A model generated the notes under the pieces. It searched no databases, had not been told where the DNA came from, and was given only the letters and a program-made list of their open reading frames with translations. Shown here one piece after another: positions 55,070-64,000 of a stretch of 64,000 bases of DNA (position 1 is its first letter; every line of letters starts with the position of its first letter). The translations under genes and the position numbers were made by a program. This DNA is from Adenanthera pavonina (lineage: Eukaryota; Streptophyta; Magnoliopsida; Fabales; Fabaceae), in contig JAIVEN010000010.1 of NCBI GenBank assembly GCA_026686845.1, positions 38,352,001 to 38,416,000 of the forward strand, in the 5' to 3' direction.

Positions 55070-56468
55070 TCAGCAAGTTGCTCTCCGGTAGGAACATGGT
55101 GTACAAATTAAACCAGTTTCCAGCTTCTTTATAAAATGACGATCCACCTCAATATGTTTGGTCCAGTCATGCTGTACTGGATTGTGAGCAATATTAATTG
55201 CTGATTTATTATCACAGTAAAGTTTCATCGTATTGTCCCATTTAACCTTCAAATCTTCCAAGATTATCTTTATCCATAATAGTTCGCAGATTACAAGGGC
55301 CATTACTCTGAATTCAGCTTCAGCACTAGATCTAGCAACCACATTTTGTTTCTTGCTTCTCCAAGTAACAAAATTTCCACCAAGAAAAGTACAGTAACCT
55401 GTCGTTGACCTCCGATCAACCATGGTACCTGCATAATCTGCATCAGTATAGGCTTCAAAAGTTAATTTATTTCCTTTTTTGAATAAGATTCCTTTTCCTG
55501 GTGTACCTTTCAAGTATTGTAGAATTCGATGTACAACCCGAAGATGTGATTCCTTAGGAGCACGCATAAATTGGCTCACAACACTTACAACATAAGCTAT
55601 GTTAAGCCTAGTATGAGACAGATATATTAGTTTGCCAACAAGCCTCTGATATGATCCCATATCAACAGTTGTATCGTCTGGGAAGTCAAAAAGTTGGTGA
55701 TTAATTTCTATTGGGGTATCTATTGGTTTACATCCCAATTTACTTATCTCAATTAATAAATCAAGAGTATATTTCTGCTGTGATATAAAGATTCCTTGCT
55801 TGGAATGAGTAACTTCGATTCCTAGAAAGTACTTAAGTCTCCCTAATTCTTTAATTTCAAACTCTCGCATCAACTGCTTCCTTAAGAAATTAATTCCTTT
55901 CATGTCATCTCCTGTGACTATAATATCATATATAGACTAGTAACACTGTCACTCCCCTTGAAGCCGAATCTCTGATAAATAGATTGTGACCACCTTGACT
56001 TTGCTTGTACCTTATACTAAGCATAACTTTTGTAAATCTCCTAAACCATGCTCTTGGAGATTGTTTAAGCCCATAAAGTGCCTTTTTAAGTTTGCAAATT
56101 GTATCGGATGTAAGCTAAGAATGAAATTCCAGTGGAACCTCCATATGGATCTCTTCTTCTAAATCACCATGTAAGAAGGCATTTTTAACATCGAATTGCA
56201 GTATTGGCCAATCTCAGATAGCAGTAATAGATAGTAAAATCTGGACTATATTCATTTTTGCAATAGGAGCAAAAGTCTCCACATAATCTATGCCATAGAT
56301 TTGAGTATATCCTTTCGCAACTAACCGTGCCTTGTATCTTTCTACGAAACCATCAGAGTTGAACTTAGTTGCGAAGACCCAGCGGCACCAAACTGGTTTC
56401 TTATCTCTTGGCAATGAAACCAGGTCCCATGTCTTGTTTTTCTCTAAGGCTTCCATTTCCACTTTCAT
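55070..56468 (-). pseudogene. copia reverse transcriptase-RNase H, broken
   Basis: On the minus strand from 56468: MEALEKNKTWDLVSLP, WVFATKFNSDGFVERYKARLVAKG and GIDYVETFAPIAKM, then a stop, then the ALYGLKQSPRAWF block and VTVLLVYI-stop-YIIVTGDD, where the catalytic YVDD box has become I-stop-Y. From 55903 the frame is open for 277 residues: LKYFLGIEV, TPGKGILFKK, YTDADYAGTMVDRRSTTGY, SSAEAEFRV and the RNase H end KHIEVDRHF. Confidence 0.88.
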
Positions 56469-57310
56469 TGCTTGTATCCAGTTTTCATTTGCAAATGCCT
56501 AAGATAAAGTTTTAGGAATGGAAATATCATTTAAATTTGTAAGAAAGGTTCTATGGCTGCAAGACAAATTATTATAGGAAATGAAAGATGACAAAGGATA
56601 TAATGGACGTTTTGTGCAACTGCGGGTACCTTTGCATAAGGCAATAGGAAGATCATTATCTATATTTTCAGGGATATTTTCAAGGGAAGGAGTTACCTCT
56701 GTATCTTCAGGAACATGTGCCAATTTAGAAGATTGAACTTGCTTTGGTTGAGATGTCTCTTTCTTACTAGAGTAAACCTGTAAAGGACAAGTAGAGAGTA
56801 AGGGCTGTTGAGAATCACAAGAACTGGAAGGTCCAAAGGAGTCATTTGGTATTTCAAGAAAAAAGAGATATTAACTCTGGTTATCAGGAAAGACAGTTCT
56901 CTCTGGAAGAATATTATGAAAATATAACTTACACTCAGAAAAAGTCACATCAGCTAAGACATAGAATCTTTTTGAAGGAGGATGATAGCATTTGTATCAT
57001 TTCTGAGTAGGAAAATAACTAATGAACACACATTTTAGGGCTTGAGGATCAAGTTTGATCCAATTTTGAGAATGCACATGAACAAAAGCAACACAACCAA
57101 ATATTCTTAGGATGAGATTATTCGAAGCTTTGAAGTCAGGGAAAAAGTGAGTGAGAAGTTGTATAGAACTTTTTGAATCAAGAGTCTGTGTGGGAAGCCT
57201 ATTGATTATATAACTTGCAGTTAAAACTGCTTCCCCCCCTAATATTGTTTAGAAATATTATTTTGAAATAGCAAGGCTCTTGTGGTGACTAGGAGATGAC
57301 CATTTTTTCT

Positions 57311-58261
57311 TTAAATAACCCTATTTTGTTGTGGAGTATTAACACAAGAAGACTCATGAATAATTCCCTGAGTATCAAAAAAGGTTGATAGAGATTGATT
57401 GAAAAAATCTTTTGCATTGTCAGAATGAAATCTCTGTATCACAATCCCCAATTGTGTTTTGATCATATTGTAGAAGAATGGAAATATAAAACTAACATCA
57501 TATTTTTGTTTCAAAATATAGATCCAAGTTACACGAGTACAATCATCAATAAAGGACACAAACCATTGAGATCCAGAAATATTAGGAATATTTGAAGAGC
57601 CCCATATATCACTATAAATTAAATTAAAAGAAATAGAAGCTCTTTTATTACTAATAGAAAATGAAGATCGTTTGTGTTTAGCAAATTCACAAACATCACA
57701 ATAAAAGGACTCAACATTTAAGTCTTTAAACAAAGAAGGAAACATCATTTTAATAACATGAAAAAAAGGATGACCAAAACGGCGATGATGAAGCCAAATG
57801 TCGTCTTTATGCAAACTAAATTCTTTGGAATGAAAGGAAGAGGAAGATAAACTTTGAAATCCATCACGTCCACTGCACTCATCAAGGAAATAAAGTCCAT
57901 CTTTTTCTTTAGCAAATCCAATCTTTTGCCTCGTGCCTAGTTCTTGAATTTCACAATAGGTAGAGAAGAATAAAACACAACAATTAGAATCGCTAGTAAA
58001 TCTTTTGACATATATAAGATTGGTACAAAGCTTAGGAATGTGCAAAACATTTCTCAAGATGAGAGATGGACATAAACGGATATCATCTTGACCAGCAACA
58101 GTAAGAACAGAACCATTAGCTATTATAACCTTTCTGGTACTAGGAAATGGATTATAAGAGATAAATTTTTTTGAAGAATTGGTCATATGGTTATTAGCTC
58201 CAAAATCCATGATCCATGAGTCAAGAAAAACCTTATTTGAGGCAATAAGAGTAGATGACAA
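57311..58261 (-). pseudogene. copia protease-integrase, stop at catalytic Glu
   Basis: The protease box reads WIMDFGANNHMTN (the usual D-S-G-A has Phe in place of Ser). Integrase follows, with the GLYFLDE and LHHRRFGHP zinc-domain region, CDVCEFAKHKR, the first catalytic Asp in IYSDIWG and the second in RFHSDNAKDF. The frame stops at 57311-57313, in NTPQQNRVI-stop-RKNG, exactly at the codon for the third catalytic residue (Glu of the DD35E triad in related elements). The sequence goes on as RKNGHLL. Confidence 0.88.
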
Positions 58262-58279
58262 CTATGTAATAACAGATGA

Positions 58280-59318
58280 AGGTTTAATAGAAATATCTGA
58301 GAACACCAAAGAACACCAAAGAACTTGTACCTGAAATACTGGTAATATTCTTCTCCAGTGATTCCAGTAAACTCCTTAATTTTCCAATCTCATCCTTAAG
58401 ATCAGGATGGCTAAAGCCTTCTTCTCCACTTGAAACTTTCGTTGCTACATGAGCTTGCCCTTGTCCATTCTTTATATTCGAAGGTTTACCATGAAGCTTC
58501 CAACATCTATCCTTGGTGTGGCGAGGCTTATTACAATAAGTACACCATAGGGAGTTGTTAGAATACTTTGGTTGAGGAGCTTAATTGGTACTCTTTGATT
58601 TTAAAGCAGAACTTTCAATTGTCTTAGACTCCATCATCACATTCCTATGTCTTTCTTCTACTAAGACAATAGCAATAGTTTCATTCAAAGTAGGTAACTC
58701 TTCTCTCCCAAGTATTTGAATTCTTGCAATATCAAAATCTGCATTCAATCCTGCAAAATATTCAAATATCCTTTCTTTCTCCATAAAGCTCTTCAGGATG
58801 ACAGTATCTTCAGTATATTTCATCATAATACACTGATAATGATCCAATTCCTCTCAGAAACTTTTCATTAGCATAGAATACTCATTAACAAATTTACCTC
58901 CCTGTTTAGAAAAAGAGATTTTTGTCTTAATCTCATAGATTTGAGCAGCATCCTTCACTTTTGAATACGTCTGATGCATAGAATCCCAAATCTCTTTAGC
59001 AGAACTGAGGAATAAAAATGATTAACTAACTTCAGGATCCATGGAATGCCACAGCCGTGACATAATCAACGAGTCTTCTTCATCCCAGGCATCAAACTTT
59101 GGATCACCTGACTTAGGACCCATACCCAATAAATGACAGAGTTTTCCACGTCCTTTTAGAAATGTGCGAACAAATTGAGACCAACTCAAAAAATTTTTCC
59201 TATTCAATCTATAAGCCATTGGAACAACCTGCAACTCCCCAGAGACACCACCGATGCCAATGTGATTATTGACAGTGGAAGACTCAATATTAGGACCGGT
59301 AGTAGATGACTCACTCAT
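58280..59318 (-). pseudogene. copia gag, broken
   Basis: Minus-strand: MSESSTTGPNIESS, YRLNRKNFLSWSQFVRTFLKGRGK and MSRLWHSMDPEVS ending in a stop at 59022. It continues as FEYFAGLNADFDIARIQILGR and a zinc knuckle CTYCNKPRHTKDRC (C-x2-C-x4-H-x4-C, about 58495-58555). Confidence 0.82.
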
Positions 59319-59549
59319 GAGTGAAACAGGTGCAAAAAAAGATGGAAGCGGTCAACAGGAATGTGCTGGTCGGAGATTGAGCGTAAACAGTGATGCTGTG
59401 AATAGTGAATAGTGAGTGCAAATAGTGAAACAGTGCCGTTGTGAACAGTGACACCAACAGTGAACAGTGTCGCCGTGAACAGTATGCAAAAAAATTAGGC
59501 AGAAGGAAAAATATGATCAGTGAAGACATAAAGCCTAGCTCTGATACCA

Positions 59550-59766
59550 TGATATGAATATGGTCAGAAAAAGTATTTTCTGATGATTTACAATTGAGGA
59601 ATACACAGGTATATATACAGGTTATCCTAGGAGCTAAAAAATGAATACAGAATATTTACAATAAATGTAGGGATTATAATTCTTAATTCTATGAAAGATA
59701 AGAATAAAAAAGAATCAACAAATATAATCTAAATAATATCCTAAAATATTCTAATATCTTCTAACA
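59550..59766 (-). repeat. copia LTR (5' in element orientation)
   Basis: 217 bp, TGATATGAATATGG...TTCTAACA, between the primer-binding site and the TAATT duplication. Confidence 0.92.
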
Positions 59767-59779
59767 TAATTAAATAAGA

Positions 59780-60540
59780 CTTCTAATTTACTTTCTTCTC
59801 TTATGTTTAAAAAAATGTAATACACCTAATTCATAATATTTTAAAATTTAAGATTACACTTAATTTGATGGTAACAAAATTTTCTTTATGATATTTCTTA
59901 AAAATTAAAACTCATAGTAAAGAAGGATAAAAAGAAAATGAAGGCTTTTGATTTGTCATGTCCATCCAACAACTCTTGGACAATAGGCATCATTGCCTAT
60001 AATTTTCCACTTCCTAAGTTTGCTCAGCCACACTCTCTCTCTCCATCTGTTTCTCTCTTGTAAATCATTTATAGACATTTTCAAATTTCCACTCCTACGC
60101 TTCATCTTCATTTTAGTTCTGCATTTGCTTGAGTTTTTGCTTTGTCTCCACTCTTTCACTCCACCCTCATCTTCTCCATTGTCATGAGTCCTAGAAGGTC
60201 ATCAGCTAAATGAAGCAAAGCAAAAAGTGATTCAAGTTACTTGCTTTGTTTTCAAATTTTCTTCTGGTTTTCTAGGTTTTGTTGCTATTGAAGTAAAAAA
60301 AGAAAAGATTATACGTGTATTTTCATCCTTTTCTTCTTTCTCTTTCTTCTTCCTCTTCTTTTAAGTTTTATCAAGTTGAACCGGTTTATCCATTTAACTA
60401 GTTCTCAACCTGTCTAGCCGATTCATCACCAGTTCACTTCACCTCAAGTTTCTCTCTTATTCTAGATTAGACCAAACATCGGTTCCCAATTGAATCAGTT
60501 GAACTGGCCAGTCCAATCCAGTTCTCAAAATATTAGGCTA
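59780..60540. other. AT- and CT-rich intergenic DNA
   Basis: Pyrimidine-rich tracts (60020-60190, 60320-60365) and no coding support. The two complementary open frames at 59956-60187 reflect CT-rich composition. Confidence 0.35.
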
Positions 60541-60835
60541 GACTATCTCCTAAGCTGTTAATGCACAATATTCAAAATCATGGGAATAATAGTTAATTAT
60601 AAAAGATCTCAATCCCCATAATCCAATCTCGAATATCTTTTGTATATAAATATATAATAATGCTCAAGGTCCCATACTAAATCATCTCAATCTCCTTGAC
60701 CATTTGTGCACAATATTTATAGTACTAAAAGTAAATCACACTACATTTTTACTAATTAATGCTGCCAATATAACATTTTAAAAAAAATTAAATATTAGTG
60801 ACTATTTGACCTAAATTTGTGGATTAGGTCAGCAA
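60540..60835 (+). pseudogene. family cassette 3' intron fragment
   Basis: Aligned with 18925-19095 and with part of 14345-14470: CTATCTCCTAAGCTGTT, TGCACAATATT, the AGTACTAAAAGTAAATCACAC segment (LINE target homolog) and GTGACTATTTGACCTAAAT. No exon remains. It marks the right edge of family sequence in the window. Confidence 0.55.
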
Positions 60836-60911
60836 CCATGAATTCCGGCAATTACACTATGTTTTTTCTTGATGGAATGTAAGGAAGTGAAATGGCCAAA
60901 GTGAGTAGACC

Positions 60912-61602
60912 ATTGTTTGGATAGATTTTTTTATAATGGAATGGTAAGGAAGGACCTCCTAAGCCATCTTTAGCCATCCAAAACCCAATTTTTATTATCC
61001 TCCCAATTGGAGGGTCATGGATGGAATGGTTTGCATTTATATTATATTTACAAAATTACCTCAATTCATATTAAAACACATTTATCTCTAATAATATTTA
61101 TCATTAATCTCTTTTTCATAACTTCCATTTTATTTATTGTATAGAATTATCTCCTGGTCTCTCAACTACATTGAGTTATCTTCCTAATCTCTTCATAATG
61201 TGAGGATTTTTATTTTTTTTCTATTAGGGACTTTGAATTTAAAAATGGTGAATAATATTTTTCCTTAACAAATTGTATTTGTAATCTTATTACGAAGAGG
61301 TTACTTGTTATTCAAAAATATTTTGTACTTTTTTAATTCGAAGTAATTTTATATTTTTTTATCTAAATTAAATTATAAGGATAAAATGAGAAAGAAAATA
61401 TTATAAATCATTCCGTTCCATTAATTTTATAATAATTTTTAAATAATGGCTAAATGAAACATCTCCTTTCCGTCTTAAATCTCTCAAACAATCGAACATT
61501 ATGTTCCCTTCCCTTCCATTCTATTTTATTTCACTCCGTTCCATTAATGACCATTCCATTCCATTCCGTTCTGTACTAAACTCCCAAACATACCCTTTGA
61601 GT
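60912..61602. mobile_element. candidate inverted-repeat (MITE/hAT-like) element
   Basis: The left side CATTGTTTGGATAG...ATAATGGAATGG is matched in inverted orientation by CCATTCCATTCCATTCCGTT...CTCCCAAACATACC on the right. About 690 bp separate the ends and there is no coding sequence. The ends are imperfect and no target duplication was found, so the borders are uncertain. Confidence 0.4.
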
Positions 61603-64000
61603 TGTAGAAGGCTCAAGACAACTCGTCGATTTGAAGTAGGCACGAAGAAGTTTAAGTTTGAGTTGGGTTAAGCCCAGTTGGCCAAGTAGTTCAAAGTAGA
61701 GCAAGGTGGGAGCTCTTTGAGGGAAATGAAGAGGTGGAAGATCTGAAAGACATAACACTTATCAAGAACGCAAGATATGGGATCAGATTTCCATAGAACC
61801 AATAATGGAGGTTTTAGAGAATGTAGAAGACAAAAGAAAGATTAAAGGTCCCAAACCTCCACATGGCCCTATCTTTCTGGAACCACATTGAACTCCTAGT
61901 GTACTATAAAATGGTCTTTCAAATAGCCACCAAGATAAGCAACACCTTTCACAATCAACTCAAACATGTCAAACATGCCCTAAAACTGATCAACCAACCA
62001 ACCAATCCCTCGGACATTCTAACGACGCCAAGTTGCCACATCTGGCAACCGTCCTTCACCTAGACAAATTGTGATCTTCTCTAATAAACTTTTGATCATA
62101 TTCTTGAAATCCAACCTTTGGATCCCAGCATTATACTATAAACTTAATTCAATGAAGCCCTTAATGAACTTCAGTAGTGTGGTGAAGAGCTCAACTTGAT
62201 TCTTTTGTTGTTTTTTGTTATATTAGAATCGATTCCTCTGAACCATTCCATTGTTATCATATTATTGACTAGACTCAAGCTCGCTATGGCCTATAACTCT
62301 CAAATTGTTTTGTCAGGACCTTAAACTCCTAGTGATGATATGTATTAAGCTTGCTTAGGATGGTTCATACTCTAAGACTGTTGTCTTTTAATGAATTGCA
62401 TTTTATTTTATTTGTGGATTTTTGGTTAGCTTACAAATGAGGAAATTTTGGTAAAGAACCTCAAAAATTTTACTTTCATTTGATTTAGAATTCAACTTAC
62501 TGATTTCTTCTTAATTTCGAGGTTATTTTCATATCTCTAGCACGCTTGTACATTTTCGAGGTTATTTTTATCTCTCTAACATGCTTGCACATTTATGTTA
62601 AGACGCTAGCATCTTGGCTTAAATTTTCTCCAAACAAAGGGTGGCATGCTCGAGGGGACTCATGTGATGATCATGCCACCAAAAACCCGTCAAGTTTCTA
62701 ACAAGGAGAGTTCTAATTTCCATGAACTCGACTATGGAACTGAGCTACCTATACCCGAAGTTCATGTCCAATAGATGGTGGAGAACTATGAGAAAGCCAA
62801 CTCTCCTACCCTAGTACAACCCTCACATGTTAGAGAGCCCATGGTACAATGGTTCTAGAATTACTAGTCCTAAGACTAATTTAACAATCCTGAGGCTCGT
62901 CAAAGCTATCGTAGTTGCTTTTTGCAAGGAACTTAGTCATAAAAATATCAACAATATAGAACTAGCTTGGAAAAGGTCTAAGTAAGGAAGGAAAGAACGC
63001 GAGAGCAGCTAGGCATCTTTTCACCACTTTCTATAAGAGAACCAGTGACGTTCTGAATAACATCACCGAGCTATCTTGAAGGATATAAAGGCTGCTTCAT
63101 ATGCTATGGAACAAAGGTTGTAATAGAGACTTTGTCAGCTGACTATCTCCAAAGCACTCAAGTTCGAAGCGCACAACCAATATATTAGGCCACTTTGAGA
63201 AAGAGAGCTAAGGGCCATCTTCTGAGGGATCACACAACCAATCATGGCTAGATTCCTCGATCGGAGAGCCTTATTATCCATATTCCCTTTGTAAAGACAC
63301 TCATCAACAAAGGGTTGGTTATTATGACTATTACGAAGCGAGAACTCATAGGTTCCACCATGCGCATGTAATTACCAGCCCTAAAACTAGTCCAATAACG
63401 TACATGCAAGCACATGACCTTGAACCCTTAAGCATGGGGTACAACCTTTTGACAAGGTTAAGACTAGAGTAGCCACAAGGATATCAAGGAGATCATTCCC
63501 CAATGGATGTAAATACCATTCATGAGGTGGTTTAGGAGCTATACAGGCCTGGCCTTTGCCAAGTAAGCTAGCATGATTTTCAAAAGCTATATCTAGATGC
63601 CATAGACCATGACAATCCCTACATGAGGGGTTATAGGGTCCCCAAGTTTACACCTTTTTTTTGGAGAGAATAGGTCATCAATGCTCGAGCATATTGCTTG
63701 GTTTACTATATAATGCAGTGAGCAGTGTAATTGTCCAAATTTCACACTACTTAAGTGAAGGCTTTTTTTTTTTTCTAAACTCTCTAACCGGTAAGCCTTC
63801 ACTTGGTATACTTTGCTGCCTAGGAACTCAATTCACAATTGACACAACATGCAGCAGATGTTCCATACTTAGTTCTTCTATGCTGAACAAAAGGTTTACA
63901 TGGCAAAGCTCTTAAGCATAACTCAAAAGAGTAGAGAACAAGCTCACATGTTTATCACCCAATTCTAGAAGATAAGGAGTCGATGCCTGATCTAACTGCT
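61603..64000. other. unassigned sequence, no intact gene
   Basis: Apart from the tandem repeat at 62518, I recognise no gene or element end. The part from about 62640 on is less AT-rich than the rest of the window, and its short open frames break often, which would suit a decayed retrotransposon gag region. That is a guess. An open frame at 61863-62063 (66 codons, Asn/Thr/Pro-rich end) has no recognised domain. Confidence 0.3.
62518..62600 (+). repeat. two-copy ~39-bp tandem repeat
   Basis: CGAGGTTATTTTCATATCTC...CATTT at 62518 is repeated with small changes at about 62556 (CGAGGTTATTTTTATCTCTC...CATTT). Confidence 0.75.

Larger units (their letters stand above)
54749..59766 (-). mobile_element. 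Ty1/copia retrotransposon, minus strand, complete order
   Basis: A 5.0-kb element with short LTRs at 54749-54977 and 59550-59766 and a perfect 5-bp duplication TAATT (54744-54748 and 59767-59771). An exact tRNA-iMet primer-binding site (complement GCTCTGATACCA, 59538-59549) touches the right LTR. A polypurine tract (complement CTCCCCCTTAAGCTGG) adjoins the left LTR. On the minus strand the order is gag, protease, integrase, RT, RNase H, typical of copia. Stops break each part. It lies within family-cassette sequence that resumes at about 60540. Confidence 0.95.

Noticed and set aside
54749..59766. An endogenous pararetrovirus or other integrated virus
   Set aside because: LTRs, TSD, iMet primer-binding site and the gag-PR-INT-RT-RH order identify a Ty1/copia retrotransposon.

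Overview
The window is plant nuclear DNA, almost certainly from a eudicot. It is AT-rich, its genes carry short GT-AG introns, and it is packed with plant transposon families: an L1-type LINE with a C-terminal RNase H, an RTE-type LINE, Athila-like, other Ty3/gypsy and Ty1/copia LTR elements, CACTA elements, and a Cassandra TRIM with 5S-rRNA-like LTRs. I see no prokaryotic or organellar signature. Coordinates come from reading the sequence by eye, so element ends are firm where target-site duplications (TSDs) are quoted and approximate elsewhere.

The host substrate is one locally duplicated gene family of unknown function. Its reconstructed gene has a conserved promoter and leader, one long exon for a multi-pass membrane domain (about 198 codons), a series of short phase-0 exons of about 36 codons called 'A' here, a 'B' exon (phase 0 in, phase 2 out) and a C-terminal exon. 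The best preserved 5' halves are at 11.77-14.7 kb (membrane ORF 12551-13195) and 40.35-42.85 kb (41045-41710). Pieces also lie at 1.7-2.5, 8.27-8.59, 11.03-11.25, 17.8-19.7, 26.6-26.8, 27.9-28.3, 53.2-53.8 and 60.5-60.8 kb. Because the copies align, several transposon insertions can be read against an empty paralogous site.

Layout: (1) 1-11.76 kb: intergenic DNA, a small inverted-repeat element, then family copy 1 split by a LINE (2551-8252), a solo LTR (8592-11025) that itself contains a Cassandra array (9266-10193), and a ~0.3 kb CACTA-like element. (2) 11.77-14.7 kb: family gene 1. (3) 14.70-17.82 kb: a 5'-truncated trehalose-6-phosphate-phosphatase-like gene, ten exons, frame open, catalytic residues changed, lodged inside the family cassette. 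(4) 17.8-26.95 kb: family copy split by a gag-protease-only Athila-like element (19698-26615). (5) 27.9-28.3 kb: membrane-exon pseudogene. (6) 28.40-35.38 kb: decayed gypsy element. (7) 35.4-40.3 kb: mostly unassigned DNA with repeat fragments. (8) 40.35-42.85 kb: family gene 2 with a 202-bp exon-intron tandem array. (9) ~43.2-53.15 kb: RTE LINE interrupted by a CACTA element (43514-46963, holding an Athila-type solo LTR) and by a deleted copia element (48611-52110). (10) 53.2-60.83 kb: more family sequence split by a minus-strand copia element (54749-59766). (11) 60.9-64 kb: an inverted-repeat candidate and sequence I cannot assign.

No tRNA gene, functional rRNA gene or CRISPR array was found. 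The plausible host protein-coding genes are the two membrane genes and, with reservations, the TPP-like gene; most other long reading frames belong to transposons.
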